This document shows, piece by piece, positions 15,729-27,321 of a stretch of DNA of 64,000 nt (within the stretch, counting starts at the first letter, position 1; every line of letters begins with the position of its first letter). Under the pieces are notes generated by a model. It searched no databases. It saw only the letters and a program-made list of their open reading frames with translations, and was not told the origin of the DNA. Origin of the DNA: Halichondria panicea (lineage: Eukaryota > Porifera > Demospongiae > Suberitida > Halichondriidae); NCBI RefSeq assembly GCF_963675165.1, contig NC_087379.1, forward strand, positions 8,090,339 to 8,154,338, written 5' to 3'. The translations under genes and the position numbers were made by a program.

Positions 15729-18644
15729 TCAAGGTATGATTTTGGGCAAGTCCATGGTTTCAACCACCACCCTCACGTAGATAGCATCGTCCTTGACAAA
15801 TCCACCATTGAGGAGATGATCAATCCTGATAAACCTCGGACACCCTGAGGCAATGTTCATTTCCCTCCGGCCAGGCTTTTGGAAACTGCTTGAATAAGGG
15901 TCAGGCCTGAAACTGTCACTGATGTGCTTCTTCCCGTTTTGATTGATCAGAGAAAGCGTGACTTTCTGTTTGAAGGGCCACTGAAACGAAGCGTCAAAAG
16001 GTCCCCTCATTATGACAAAGAAGAAGCTCAGATGAGAGCCTTTACCCATTCCATCGCCGTTTAGGTAGACTCGAGCACACATCTTGTAGCCATGGCGACT
16101 CGTATAAAAGGGGGTAGAATAAAGAGACAAAGTAACTCCATCTACAGCCTCACGTCTTCGACGATCAAATTCATCGATTTTCCAAAGCAGCACGCCGTTG
16201 TAAGTGGCACGTTCCAGCAATTGTATCCGAAGCTCTTGATCAAGACAGCTACTAAGAGCCCTGTCGACACTATGCTCCAGCTCAACCACTCTTGTGTGTA
16301 GGGCCTCTACACGCTGGGGTGGAACATTTGCTTCACCAAATCCCTGAAAATTAGGAGTACTAGGGACTTCTGAGTGGCCGAATGCAGTACTGCCGATATT
16401 GTACCCAGAGGTTAGGCCTATACCACCCTTGACTTCCATATCAGTAATTCTCTTATCGATCATGGTGAGCAAACTAGTGTTTTGTGTAGCCTGATCTTCG
16501 AGACGCTCAATCTTAACGTCATTTTGAACAGCATGCCTATCTCTACGATCATCCAGAAATTCGATCCTTTGTTCTAGAGCGTCTTGAAGTCGTTCCAAAG
16601 CAGTACTACCGGTATTGTATCCAGAGGTTAGGCGTGCACCAGCCCCACTTCGATCGATCTCAGTCACAGTATCACCAAACACAGTCAGTATGCTTGTATT
16701 GTATGTAGCTTGTTCTTCAATACCAACACCTGCATGTCTGTCTCTACGATCGTCCAGGAATTCGATTTGTTCCAGAGTGTCTTGAAGACGTTCCAAAGCA
16801 TTTGATCGTGTTTCTTGAACTCGTTCCCTGGATTGTCTCTCTCGAAGATGATCGAACAACAGATTGATCTTGGTCATTAATTGTCGAACCTCATCAAAAC
16901 TCTCGGCTTGGACTTGAGCATGATAAACACGATACTGGTCCAAGTGGGTGCTGATGTTTTGCCGAAGGGACTGTAGAAAAACAATACACATATAAAATGG
17001 GTATTTTAAATAATCTTTTGCTCTAACTTACAATGAATGAGCATCCATATTGTCCATAAGGACAGGCCACCTCAGAGAGTGGGCAGGTTCCCTTCTTTAG
17101 GTCAGTGTGCTCCTCAAGCTGTTTGTGTGTGTGTGTGTGTGTTGTGGCATGCAATGATACCATGTCTGTTTGTTGTGACAACCAATATAGGTACAATTCA
17201 AATGATTACACGGCATTGTTATGCTTATTTGGCCTCAGTTTTGCGTATCACTGGCCACTCACGAGTGGCCAGTGATACGCAAAACTGAGGCCACTCAAAT
17301 CCACCATTCTGAATTCAAATGGTGAATAATAATGCCGTGTAATCATAATTTTAATGCACAACCAGGTACAACTAGAGCACTAAAGTGCAAACCCTCGGCA
17401 TGTAGCATGTATGACTAGCACAGCAACTCAAGAGCAAACTAACAACGTACATGCATGAGATATGCACTGTGGATTGGGGATCACAACAAAGAAGCCTGGA
17501 GTCTTAGACTTAGACTCCTGCCAGGCTGGAGTATAGGGTCCAGAGTCAGTCAACAACCCACCCAGTTACAATTCTACTTTGACCCTATTCAATTGTTCCT
17601 GGTACGAATCACTTCAGCTGAAGAAAAGGCTATCACAAACAAACAAACAAACAGACTACTATACCCGTGGCCGCCCACGCGCGCATCGGGTAATTACAGC
17701 CTCAGGACTGATGCCGGTAAGTATAGGCACAAGCCTTGTGATACTCACAAGTGATGCCAAATCAACACAATGTGTACATGGTGACTGATACAGCAGCTAG
17801 TTACTGAGTAGCTATCTACACACACCTCCTGAAGGTTCATCTTGAGGGATGGGTCACACTCGTTGGGACAGCCTCGCGTTATCTTAGTGCAGAGCTTGTC
17901 GAAGTGGGTCTGTTGGAGTAGACAATACATTTTTGTGAATAGCTATACAAGCTTAAATTATGTGCAGTACGTGTAACATAATACCATTTATGAACATGCA
18001 CATGCACTTAAAGCAACACTGACTTGTAGTTGCTGTGTTGGTACATCTTTGCTGCAGTGAGGGCAAGTGGTGGGTCTCATTGCACAGAGCTCCTTCTGGT
18101 GGGCCTCCATGTCCAGCTGCTGGATGTACTGTCCACACTGGGTGCATTGTACATCTCTGTAGTCACAGTTGCACAAGTGGCCCTGTATGCAAAATGAATG
18201 GGGAAAGGAAAGTGGGAATGGCTATGAATTTCATTTAGGAACAAAAACAATACGATGATCAAATGCTGCCGTTTATTCATGGCTCAAATAGACACTTTAA
18301 TAGACAGCTTAGATGCAGTTGAATACCCTCACACAATTTACTGCAGTACATACCTCCAGATCTTTGAGAGCTCCAATCCAAGGGCAGTTTTGAAAGTTGC
18401 AAAACACCTGCAGTTTCAGAATCTCCCTCCTGCAAGCATTATCAGGGAATGTCCCCTCCTGAGTGATTTCTTCTTTATCGAGGGGGCAAACTGGATGGCA
18501 TCGTTTTAAAACAGGTTCCAAACAATCACGACAGAACAGATGACCGCACTCAGTTTGTACAGGGTGACGCATCGCGAAGAGACATATCGGACACTCATGC
18601 CGCTTGAGGAGAGGATGTTTAAAGTTGGCTTCAAAGCCGGGCAT
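15729..18644 (-). CDS. TRAF-family adaptor, copy A (RING, zinc fingers, coiled coil, MATH)
   Basis: A cytoplasmic signalling adaptor and likely E3 ubiquitin ligase. Five in-frame exons: 18644-18354, 18182-18024, 17909-17826, 17118-17032 and 16970-15729 give about 620 residues. Residues 17-58 form a RING finger (ECPICLFAM, ECGHLFCRDC, CPLD). Cys/His-rich TRAF-type zinc fingers follow (NCDYRDVQCTQCGQYI, RPTTCPHCSKDVPTQQ, CPLSEVACPYGQYGC). Next come a coiled coil with ALERLQD heptads and a C-terminal MATH/TRAF-C domain (GVLLWKIDEFDRR, SRHGYKMCARVYLNGDGM, MRGPFD, QWPF). The coiled-coil region holds an internal duplication of about 70 residues that TRAF-B lacks. The start is the first ATG upstream of the RING. 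It resembles TRAF2/3/4-type proteins; orthology to a named human TRAF cannot be set by eye. Confidence 0.9.
17195..17345. repeat. Long perfect palindrome inside a TRAF-A intron
   Basis: At 17230-17293 two arms of about 31 bases (TGGCCTCAGTTTTGCGTATC... and its exact complement) are separated by 2 bases. An outer, looser pair (ATTACACGGCATTGTTATG against ATAATGCCGTGTAAT) extends the fold to about 17195-17345. TRAF-B has only one arm-like segment at about 44808-44838. The structure is therefore either an insertion with inverted ends or an inverted duplication specific to copy A. Confidence 0.8.
17371..17692 (+). mobile_element. Dispersed repeat, family C (short copy)
   Basis: It carries the CACTAAAGTGCAAACCCTCGG start, the AAGAAGCCTGGAGTC and TTGTTCCTGGTA blocks, a (CAAA)n run and the ACTACTATACCCGTGGCCG end. 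It is internally deleted relative to 3809-4595 and lies in the TRAF-A intron. Confidence 0.6.
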
Positions 18645-21503
18645 TCCAGCACGTCAAGTTAGTTTCCAGTTCAATGAGAATAAACTTAAGAACTGCATAA
18701 GGAAGGATTCTCAGCTTGCTTCTTGCATGATCTTGGAGCTTTTATACTGAATACACCAGCAATACTCATAATTAATTATTACCATTTACGGCAATGTTCC
18801 ATACCCATACCTAGCCTCGAGACCAGCCGTTGGTTATCTGAAAGAACGCCTGGTCAAGTTCCAATGTTGCACTCGTTCTAGCTGAGTCAGCGTTTATAGC
18901 ATCATAATGATATTCATGGGTAATACACCTTGGGCGGACCTTTGCGGGCAATTAATACCTAGACCTCTGAATGACATGAAGCTGAGGAGGAGCATGGACA
19001 TGACCAGTGCTGAATGTGAGTATCCCCTCTCATTGGACAACACCCCCCCTCCTTGTCCATCCCCATCAGACCATGAAGACCAGTCAGAGCAGCCCATCTA
19101 TGAGAATGTGGTATCAAGCAATGGACAGCTTCTCCCAATTGCTGATGGCTCTGATAGTGGCTATTCCGAAGTCGAACATGATGCCCGCATCAGAATACAC
19201 AGTAAGAAAAAGGAACGCCCACACAATGGTAGTGTGTGCTGGAAAATACCATATAGATCTAGCGCTTTATTTTCAGACACTTTCTCGGGTTTTCGTGGAT
19301 TGATCTTGAACCCGAAAATTTGGAATTATTGTTAATGTAAAAACGTCTCTACTGTAGGGGTGTGGTCATTTGAACCTATCCTCGAAAATAAAATCTGTGA
19401 AATTTCGAATGAAGTGCTATTATTATGTATACACACTAAACACATAATTAACTTAATAAGCTTCTTTACTTTTTACCCACGCAGACTATACAGGACCTAC
19501 TCAAGTACACTGCACACAACCATCCCGATAGGATCACTCTTCAGATGTCCCTCGTCAGATTTGAGTGGATGTAGCGCAAAGTATACAGTGCAGTTGAAAG
19601 CTTGCTTAAGAGTGAGGCTGCTCTGCTCAGCTCCTTGCACATTGCAATCCAGGTACATTATTAGTGCTACTTGTTTATATAAGGCCTTTGATTTTGAGAC
19701 ATGCTGATCTGATCTGTAGTGCTATATGCGAGCATAAAATATTGTGTTTTGGCCAATTTTAAGGCTACGAAAAGGATAAGCGATTTTTATGTATGCAATG
19801 GTGATTGTACAGGCCTCGAATAAAGGTCAAAATTGTGCAGTACAAATTTATGCATCAGTTTGTAGCACTACGGTACCTAGAGCATGACCATAGTGTATAC
19901 TCATCACTTAGCCTCCTTTACAGGCTGCGGCCTGTGATCGAGGCTAAAACATGTTTTTTCATTTCTGCTATTTCCGGTGAAGTTATGCTTTCATTGGAAA
20001 ATGCACAAACGCTATGAATATCATTAATTTCTATCACATTATAAACTTCCCTGCGAAAATATGGTACTTCAATTGCACCTCTACAGGTATACATGAGACC
20101 ATTGAAGGAGCTCTCCCTCGGCCCTAGCCCCATCCTCAGCAAGCAGCAGGTGGCCACATTGTTCGGGCCCATAGAGCAGATCTTGTCTGCACAAGAGTTG
20201 TTCTATTCTGCTCTCACCTCTCGGACACTGGCATGGAACACGGAGCAGAAGATTGGAGATGTCTTTCTATCATCTGTTAGTGTAACATGCAGGCATGTCA
20301 ATGTTTTCGGTGACTTTAACATAAATATAGTATTCCCAAGAACATAGCCTGATTACAAGTGTTTATGTTGGCAACTCAGCAATTGATTGATAAATGATTA
20401 TTATCACTTCTTTAGATCAGCTCATATGATTTTGCAGCTGACCACGATTCGTAGCTACTCCACGTATGCCAATAACTTCACGGCGGCCATTAGCGTGCTG
20501 GAACAAGGACTCAAGAAGAAGGTCAAGTTCATCTCCTTCCTCAAGGAGAAGTACAAACAGAGCAACACTACCCTGAGTCTACAGGGACTACTACTGAAAC
20601 CCATCCAGAGGTTTCCTCAATACATACTGTTCATTCAGGTACACTTATGTGAATAGTATAGTACATAACCTTGTTGTGATGACACGTTACATGCGTATGT
20701 GGGTGTTTGGTTAACTTGTCATTCTTGCTTAATTATCTACCTACCCGTCTACGTATAATTAATTGGTTGTGTGTGCTTTTAAATTGTGTAGAGGGAGATT
20801 TATGTCTTCCCCATGTTAACCACTAGAAAGTTTAGGGCACTTGAGATAAGTGTTACACAGTAACAGTTTACATAAGTAAACCACAATACTATAGAGCAAG
20901 GAACAAAATTTTAGAACAGAAGATTCTATAGACCAGATCTTTATGTTTTGTTTTGTAGTTTTGGCTTTAGTTTTTCACGCTATTTGATGTAGCTCACGTT
21001 AGCTCACGTGACATTTTGGCAAATAGTAAAATGCAAAAAAACCACTTGAGATAAGTGTTAGTACAGTTTACCTGATGCTGAACCAGTCTCCAATTCTCTG
21101 CCACATAACTCCTGATCCTCTTGATAAGGATTACTTTTTCCTGTTTACCCAACTAGTAGTTTATTGAATACACTCTATACATGTATATCCACATAAAAGA
21201 TCTGTTCCAAAATTTAAACTTTGTCCCTTGTTCTATGGTATTGTCTGTTACATGCTAATAGTAACACTAGAGATAATAATATTATTGTCCATGGCCTGTG
21301 TGTGGAAAGACATTAATTATATTTATGCATCACTCCGCAGTTTACAGTAGTTGACCTTATTGTGATTCTATATAGCCATGGATTGCGGTCTTGTCATGTA
21401 GGTATAGGTATTCAATGTTGCATATGGAATGCTTTAATTGTCTTCCATATAAGGAACCTTGACCCACGCTTTTCGTTGATGTTGCAAAGATTCTGCATAA
21501 CAC

Positions 21504-21693
21504 CAAGGGCATATAAAAAGAGAGAGGGTGTGCAACAGCTTAAAAACTAAAGGGGGCAGTAGAAAAGTAAAGTAATATCTCGATTTGTGTGTACAGTATA
21601 GTATATCCGGTCTGTGGCTTTGGTTTTTGCTCGCACATAAGATTGATAGTCAGTTGCATGCCCTCTCTTTTTATACACCCTTGATAACACTGA
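21504..21693. mobile_element. MITE, family M1 (diverged copy)
   Basis: Ends CAAGGGCATATAAAAAG and TTTTATACACCCTTG are inverted repeats. The sequence ATAACAC flanks both sides as a 7-bp target duplication. The interior differs from the two closely related copies. Confidence 0.8.
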
Positions 21694-22064
21694 ATACATA
21701 CCTACATATACAAGATACACTAGGGGAAGTTGTTAGAACAATCAATTATGTTCAGAAACTTACTACACATACAACATATCTGCAGCCTGCCATAATTATT
21801 GTAATCCCTCCAAATATCAGCTGTTCTTAATTTTGTCATCATAGTTATAAAACCATAATTCAGGCACATAACTTCCCCCCCCCCCCTCTCAATAGTAATC
21901 CTGTGAGCAAGAGGAGTTGATACACATGTGGTGGAACAAACACTTGGAGGCCTGATTCATGCACAGTCAAATTTCTTAGTGAATTCTTTTTGAGATACTC
22001 TCTCCTTACTCCCTTCTCCCTTGTTTACTCCCAGAAAACTCGGGCCACCTGCATCCTGGGTAAC

Positions 22065-22397
22065 TACCGTATAGCGGGTATATTTCGAGGGTATAAATTT
22101 CCGCGGATGGACCATTACAAAGGATTTCGCGGATTTTATTTTCGTGGTCTGAGTGCCAGCCTTTTGGCGCATGCGCACATCAACATGCAGCTGTACCTCC
22201 ACACCGTTAGCCTCGAATCCAGGCCTAGCCTATACGGTGAGGCACCTCTTATTGTCGATAGGTGTGGTCAATAATACTGAACACGCCTACTATTCAATAA
22301 AGATATAAATTTTTGTGGGTATAAATTTTCGCGGTACAGGCTCAATCCGCGAAAACCGCGAACATTTATACCCTCGAAATATACCCGCTATACGGTA
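22065..22397. mobile_element. MITE, family M2 (TACCGTATAGCGGG ends)
   Basis: Begins TACCGTATAGCGGGTATATT and ends with the exact complement. A second inner inverted pair (GGTATAAATTTTCGCGG and CCGCGAAAACCGCGAAC) is present. Relatives are at 39411-39649, about 51379-51575 and about 55960-56163. It lies among the RhoGEF relics. Confidence 0.8.
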
Positions 22398-23203
22398 TCA
22401 GTATTGACATCCTGGGTGATATTGTTATTACCATATATATCCAGGCATGTACAACACATTATTGCTCATGTGGTCAGACATCAAAGGATTGTACTATTGT
22501 TGTAAATACAGTACATGCCTGTGTGATCAATATACGTGGTGTTTGGTTAGATACTGCTTAGCAGTCTATGGGTTTCAGCATGTAATCAGCCATGAAATGG
22601 GCTGTAAGCAGTCTGAGCACGGCCTGTAAGCAGCCCTATGTTCTCAGTTAGTTCCGGTTTACTTTTATACAGCATGAATAATTTACCACAGACCAGCCAC
22701 GTCCCCAGACAGTAGTTAAGTTTGTTATAATTATTATGAAGCTTACCTGCCAAATTAAACATTGACTATTCAATTAAGGCTCTGCATTAGTGGCTTACCT
22801 GAGCATGCTCTGTACAGCCAGCCTCCTCTTCTCTATTGCAGGGACACTTGGAGATGAGTAGTGACAGTCAGGTGGTGGTGAGCAGGATGGTGTGCTGGGG
22901 GGAGGGGGTCTATTTGCTGTTTCCATGCCCCAATGCACCAGTGTGATACTATACATTCCAATAATACCATACAATTCAAGAGCTAACAAAAGAAATTTTG
23001 ATTGAATTATGTTTATTAAATATCTATCTTCATAGAAACCATACTTATGCCCCTCTCCCTCTCTCCCTGCAGACCGGAGCAACAAGAATGCCTGGGTGAC
23101 CTCAGAGGATACCAATGATGAGGACTTCTTTGACCTCTCCCACAAGCTGCCCCTCCTAGTGGAGTCCTACCGCCTCAGCATGCTGCACACACTCAACTCT
23201 GTG

Positions 23204-24414
23204 AGTCACCCAATGCATTACTAAATAATAGTTAGACACAGTTTTGGAGGTGTCTATGGGATTTAGAAGCCCAAGCGAGGGTACTAAATTGGCTGAGGGC
23301 TTCTAAATCACATGGACACCGACAAAACAGTGTCTAACTCATTTAGATACTAGTGCGCATGCGCAAACCGCTTGACTACAATACAATTACTTGACAACGG
23401 AATACTAGGTATACTAAGTAAAGTACAGGTATTCTAAGTCCCATACCTGCTCTGAGGCACTTTCCCATGTACTTCCCATGTAGATCTTATCAACTAGTGT
23501 CTAATACTTGAACGTACCAGGTTGAATGTGGTTTCATTAATTACATCGTTATACCCAATGCATAGGTCTCTGAACTTATAGGGTTGGTTAAATGTGGTTC
23601 CATTAATTAAGGGTCTCAAGTCCCAACAGAGGTCACTCTACCTGTCACATGACTGCTTCATTACTGTATGTAAATGTGTGGTAATTACCAGAACTATTGA
23701 GTGCATGCTATTCATATCAATATTCTGCTACACTCCACAGCTCTTATTATCAGCTGTACCATTGTGTCGAGAGTTTGAGCTCTTATGTGGGTATTTATCT
23801 GTCGTCACTAGGTTACGAGGCTATTCTGAAGTTCACTGACCCCCTTCAATTCTGGACCCCCGCCAAGGCAGATCCTAGCCCCATTTGATTGTGCATTTCA
23901 AGCAGAATAAAAGTGAGTAAGAAGCTTAAACTTGCACGTTGGGTTACATGGCCTCTAGCTACAGGCGTCCTTTATTTGAGGCGTGTATTAATTTACAGCT
24001 GAAGTGATCCTGTACCAGGAACAATAGAAAAGGGTCACTAAAGTAGAAAGCTAGAAATGATTAGTGTTGTTGCTTCTTTGCTTATCCTAGCCCCAGAAAA
24101 TACCAGCTAGAGTCTAGACTTCTTTGCTGTGATCCTAGTCCACAGTGCATGTCTCCTGTCTCATCTATACTCAGTAAGCTCCATTCTCAAAAGTTTCAGC
24201 ATGCCTCTGGGGTTTATAGAATTTCATGTTCAAGTTACTTTCTTCTTCCATACTTCATACATACTCTACTGTATTCATGTCAACTACTACTGCTGTATTC
24301 AACAGCCGAGGGTTAGCACTTTCAGTGCTATAGTTAATTTTTGTGGAGTGTTGATATATAATTTGGTTGCCCTGATTACTGCACACTTGACTACAGCTGC
24401 TTGTATACACACAG
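23204..24414. other. Gene-free stretch with two dispersed repeats
   Basis: At 23230-23510 lies a repeat shared in inverted orientation with about 41850-42150 (GACACAGTTTTGGAGGTGTC, GCATGCGCAAACCGCTTG, CTGCTCTGAGGCAC). At about 24000-24330 lies an inverted family C copy (CTGTACCAGGAACAATAG, GCCGAGGGTTAGCACTT). I see no supported gene between them. Confidence 0.65.
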
Positions 24415-24544
24415 GTTAGTGTTGAGTGGACCTACTACCAACCAAGTGGTGAGCAAGGCGGTGGAGGGAGGCACTGTGGGCACTGTCACTGACATCAAGA
24501 TTCAAGATTGAAAACTTTGATATTGCATTTGGATTTGGAAACCA
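24415..24544 (+). pseudogene. Broken copy of ABCF3 exon 5 (unit 1)
   Basis: Matches the functional ABCF3 exon at 30542-30658 ([19 protein letters not shown]), with acceptor and donor still in place. A 7-base duplication near 24505 shifts the frame and another 6 bases are inserted near 24535. It marks the left border of the first duplicated intron unit. Confidence 0.85.
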
Positions 24545-24573
24545 GTAAGTCTATCTAAACACAAAAGAAAGAT

Positions 24574-25587
24574 TCATTCAATACTACACTTGTATATCTG
24601 AAACAGAAGTGTGTTGTCTAACAAATAGTTGGGTTTTAGTTCTGATTGCTTGATGAACTTATATATTCCCCAACCCAATTCTGCCCTATCTCTGTCAGTT
24701 ACTCTGTCATCAGTCTTGCTATCCGTCCAGTAATTATATGGAAGTGTACGCTCCCAATGATCTTCTCCATGGAGCTGATCTATTAGTCTGATATATATAG
24801 CGCCTCGAAACGGCCATATTAAAGAATCGTCAAACTCTCCTCTCATGAAGTGCACAAACACAGAGATGTGTGTTCTTTCACCAGTGCGCCAGCCGCTAGC
24901 ACGCACACCGAGACAGATCTTGTAGCCGTGATGGTGGGTGTAGACTGGAGGGGACCACCATTTAGTATAATTAGCCTTGTACTGCTTAAAGTCGATCATT
25001 TTGAGAACTGGTAATCCTTTAAAAGTATAATTCTCCTTGTACTGATCATTGGTTATTTTGAGGTTAGGGGTTGGTACTCTATATGGAGGTACTGTATATG
25101 GAGGTACTGTATATGGAATTGATTGATCTTCATTGCACGGTATCCAATAAACGATGCCAATGGCTAGTATGACTACTAATATGACTGCAACCGCTGAAAT
25201 GAAATAGTAGCTTTGTTTTTCTTTTCTCTCCTCCGGCCTTGGTGGTCTGTTGGCAACATAATGGGCCACCTCTCTAGCAATTTTTTCTTTCCTAATCTTC
25301 AATAAGATGACGAGAAGGTTCTTGAATGTAGCCTCATGCCGGCATTTCTTTATCCATTTTCTTAGAGCTTCTTTATTTGCTGCTTCTGTACCTTCGAAGT
25401 TCCGTGTTCTTCTAACATCTTCCTTATCTGCATTAGAGAGCTCAAACTGGTCACAAAGATCATCTATACAGTTGAATATATCGGCTATTCCAGGAAAATC
25501 AGTCGTAACAATTTTTTGATCCACTTGCTTGTCTGTTAGTCCTGTGTTTATCATCAGTGTGTCCATAGTTAGTTGTCTGTGTGCCAT
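24574..25587 (-). CDS. Death domain / membrane span / MATH protein, copy 1
   Basis: A single-exon gene of 337 residues, ATG at 25587, TGA at 24576-24574. Residues about 15-115 form a death-domain-like helical bundle (FNCIDDLCDQFELS, ALRKWIKKC, ATFKNLLVILL). One hydrophobic segment follows near 128-150 (AVAVILVVILAIGIVYWI). A Pro/Tyr linker with YTVPP repeats comes next, then a C-terminal MATH/TRAF-C-like domain from about 195 ([31 protein letters not shown]). Basic residues precede the span and acidic ones follow. NYT sequons lie after it, suggesting N-inside, C-outside. It is almost identical to copy 3. It is antisense to, and bounded by, ABCF3 exon relics. Function is unknown; receptor-like signalling is inference. 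Confidence 0.85.
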   Translation of the reverse strand: MAHRQLTMDTLMINTGLTDKQVDQKIVTTDFPGIADIFNCIDDLCDQFELSNADKEDVRRTRNFEGTEAANKEALRKWIKKCRHEATFKNLLVILLKIRKEKIAREVAHYVANRPPRPEERKEKQSYYFISAVAVILVVILAIGIVYWIPCNEDQSIPYTVPPYTVPPYRVPTPNLKITNDQYKENYTFKGLPVLKMIDFKQYKANYTKWWSPPVYTHHHGYKICLGVRASGWRTGERTHISVFVHFMRGEFDDSLIWPFRGAIYIRLIDQLHGEDHWERTLPYNYWTDSKTDDRVTDRDRAELGWGIYKFIKQSELKPNYLLDNTLLFQIYKCSIE

Positions 25588-25751
25588 CTCTGGCTCTCAA
25601 GTTAGGATCTAGTAATTGTGGGTGGGTGGGTTGAATTGTTGTTATGTTTAAAATACCGGTCACATCTCCTACATTTGCTTTCAATGAAATTCATAGGGAG
25701 AGATGACACGCCTCTGTATTATTGTTATGTCCTCCTCTCTCTCCAATATAG

Positions 25752-25814
25752 TGTTGTCCAATGCCAACCTGACTCTGGCTAGAGGAAGGAGGTACGGATT
25801 AGTAGGACGAAATG
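25752..25814 (+). pseudogene. Broken copy of ABCF3 exon 6 (unit 1)
   Basis: Encodes [20 protein letters not shown], the start of the first ABC domain up to the Walker A loop. It lacks 5 bases at its 5' end compared with the functional exon at 31927-31994, so it would shift the frame even if spliced. Confidence 0.85.
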
Positions 25815-25878
25815 GTGAGGGGTTGTCTCCATGGTAATGAATACTGTTACTATACTAAATGTGAATTTATTATTTCAA

Positions 25879-26814
25879 TCACGCAACACTACAGTTATGT
25901 ATCTGAAACAAAAGTGTGTTGTCTAATAAATAGTTGGGTTTTAGTTCAGAGTGCTTGATGAACATCCGTTTTCCCTCACCCCATTCTGCCAAATCTCCCT
26001 TAGTCACTCTGGCACAAGCCTTGCTGTCTGTCATGTCATCATATACAGCTGTATACTCCACATGATCTTCTCCATGGAGGTGATCTATTAGTCTGAAATG
26101 TATGGTGCCTTGAAACGGCCATTTCAAAGAATCGTCAAACTCTCCTCTCATGAAGTGCACGTACACAGAGATGTGTGTTCCTTTTGCAGTGCCATAGCCG
26201 TTAGCGTGCACTCTGAGACAAATCTTGTAGCCCTGATGGTGGGTGTAGACTGGAGGGGAGAACCAATGAATATTATTTTTCCTGTACTGCTCAAAGTCGG
26301 TCATTGTGAGAACTGGTAATCTATCTTGATCTTGACTATACAGTGCCATTGACAAAAGAACTGTACCTACGGCTAATTGGACTAACATGAAACTGCAGAC
26401 TTGCCTCCCTGTCTCCTCTTCCAGCCTTGGTTGGTTATTCGTTTTTTTTTGTTGAGGTCTGTTGGAAATGTAATGGGCCACGTCTTTAGCCACATCTCCT
26501 TTCTTATTGTCCAATAAGATGGTGAGAAGGTTCTTGAATGTAGCGTTATAAGGGTCTTGTTCTCTCCATATTTTTAGAGATTTTTTATTCGATTCTTTTG
26601 TACCTTTAGAATGTCGCAATCTATCGACATCTGCTTTTTCTTCAGCAGAGAGCCCAAACTGCTCACAAAGGTCATCTATACAGTAGAATAGATGGGCTAT
26701 TTTAGGCAAATCTATCTCAGCAATTTCTTGGTTCACTTGCTCATCTGTTAGTCTTGTGTGTATCATCAGTACCTCGATTGTTAGTGGTCCATTTTCTTTT
26801 TGTGGTACTGACAT
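25879..26814 (-). CDS. Death domain / membrane span / MATH protein, copy 2
   Basis: Single exon, 311 residues, ATG at 26814, stop just below 25882. The death-domain region is residues about 15-118 ([34 protein letters not shown]). The hydrophobic span is near 139-159 (SFMLVQLAVGTVLLSMAL). The MATH domain runs from about 168 ([34 protein letters not shown]). The linker is shorter than in copies 1 and 3, without YTVPP repeats. It is closer to copy 4 in the death domain ([10 protein letters not shown]) but has its own membrane segment. It directly follows the unit 1 exon relic, with no ABCF3 exon 5 relic on that side. The frame is intact, so it is probably a working gene. Confidence 0.85.
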   Translation of the reverse strand: MSVPQKENGPLTIEVLMIHTRLTDEQVNQEIAEIDLPKIAHLFYCIDDLCEQFGLSAEEKADVDRLRHSKGTKESNKKSLKIWREQDPYNATFKNLLTILLDNKKGDVAKDVAHYISNRPQQKKTNNQPRLEEETGRQVCSFMLVQLAVGTVLLSMALYSQDQDRLPVLTMTDFEQYRKNNIHWFSPPVYTHHQGYKICLRVHANGYGTAKGTHISVYVHFMRGEFDDSLKWPFQGTIHFRLIDHLHGEDHVEYTAVYDDMTDSKACARVTKGDLAEWGEGKRMFIKHSELKPNYLLDNTLLFQIHNCSVA

Positions 26815-26937
26815 ATCTGGCCCTCTACATTTCTTGTGTGGGCGATTAGCACATGGCTAAGTGGTTTTGTGCAATGAATTTAATTGGGAGCACATGATAC
26901 TACCTAACAGTATGTCCCCTCTCTCCACTATATATAG

Positions 26938-27005
26938 TGTCCTGTTGTCCAATGCCAACCTGACTCTGGCTAGAGGAAGGAGGTACGGATTAGTAGGACG
27001 AAATG
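26938..27005 (+). pseudogene. Extra copy of ABCF3 exon 6 (unit 2)
   Basis: A full-length 68-base copy of the exon encoding [18 protein letters not shown] and the start of Walker A, with acceptor and donor intact. With no complete gene around it, it has no evident use. Confidence 0.85.
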
Positions 27006-27193
27006 GTGAGGGGTTGTCTCCATGGTAATGAATACTAGCTGTTACTAAATGTAAATTCCAAATCTCATTTTGCTATCTAGCCAGTTTTTACATTGTAGTT
27101 ATGGCCACCATTATTTTGGTGAATATATAGTGTAATAACATGGTTGCCCTGATTATACTGCACACTTGACTACAGCTGCTTGTATACACACAG

Positions 27194-27291
27194 GTTAGTG
27201 TTGAATGGACCTACTACCAACCAAGTGGTGAGCAAGGCGGTGGAAGGAGGTACTGGCACTGACATAAGATTGATATTGCATTTGGAAACCA
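27194..27291 (+). pseudogene. Broken copy of ABCF3 exon 5 (unit 3)
   Basis: Reads [19 protein letters not shown], then loses about 20 bases in two deletions (GACATAAGATTGATATTGC in place of a longer stretch), which breaks the frame before the donor. Confidence 0.85.
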
Positions 27292-27321
27292 GTAAGATCT
27301 ATCTAAACACAAAAGAAAGAT

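Larger units (their letters stand above)
18991..23203 (+). pseudogene. Scrambled exon relics of an ARHGEF10-like RhoGEF
   Basis: Seven recognisable pieces match exons of the intact RhoGEF at 47449-58102. They are: part of exon 1 (18991-19232); a piece of exon 6 fused directly to exon 3 (about 19490-19651); exon 4 (20087-20275); exon 5 with a 9-base deletion (about 20438-20638); part of exon 18 (about 22841-22905); and exon 12 (about 23074-23201). The order 1, 6/3, 4, 5, 18, 12 is not the gene order, and the exon 6/3 fusion reads through a stop. Exons 2, 7-11, 13-17 and 19-21 were not found. Splice sites remain next to several pieces and homology extends into introns, so this arose by DNA duplication and rearrangement. 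It lies in the same position relative to TRAF-A as the intact gene to TRAF-B. Confidence 0.85.
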
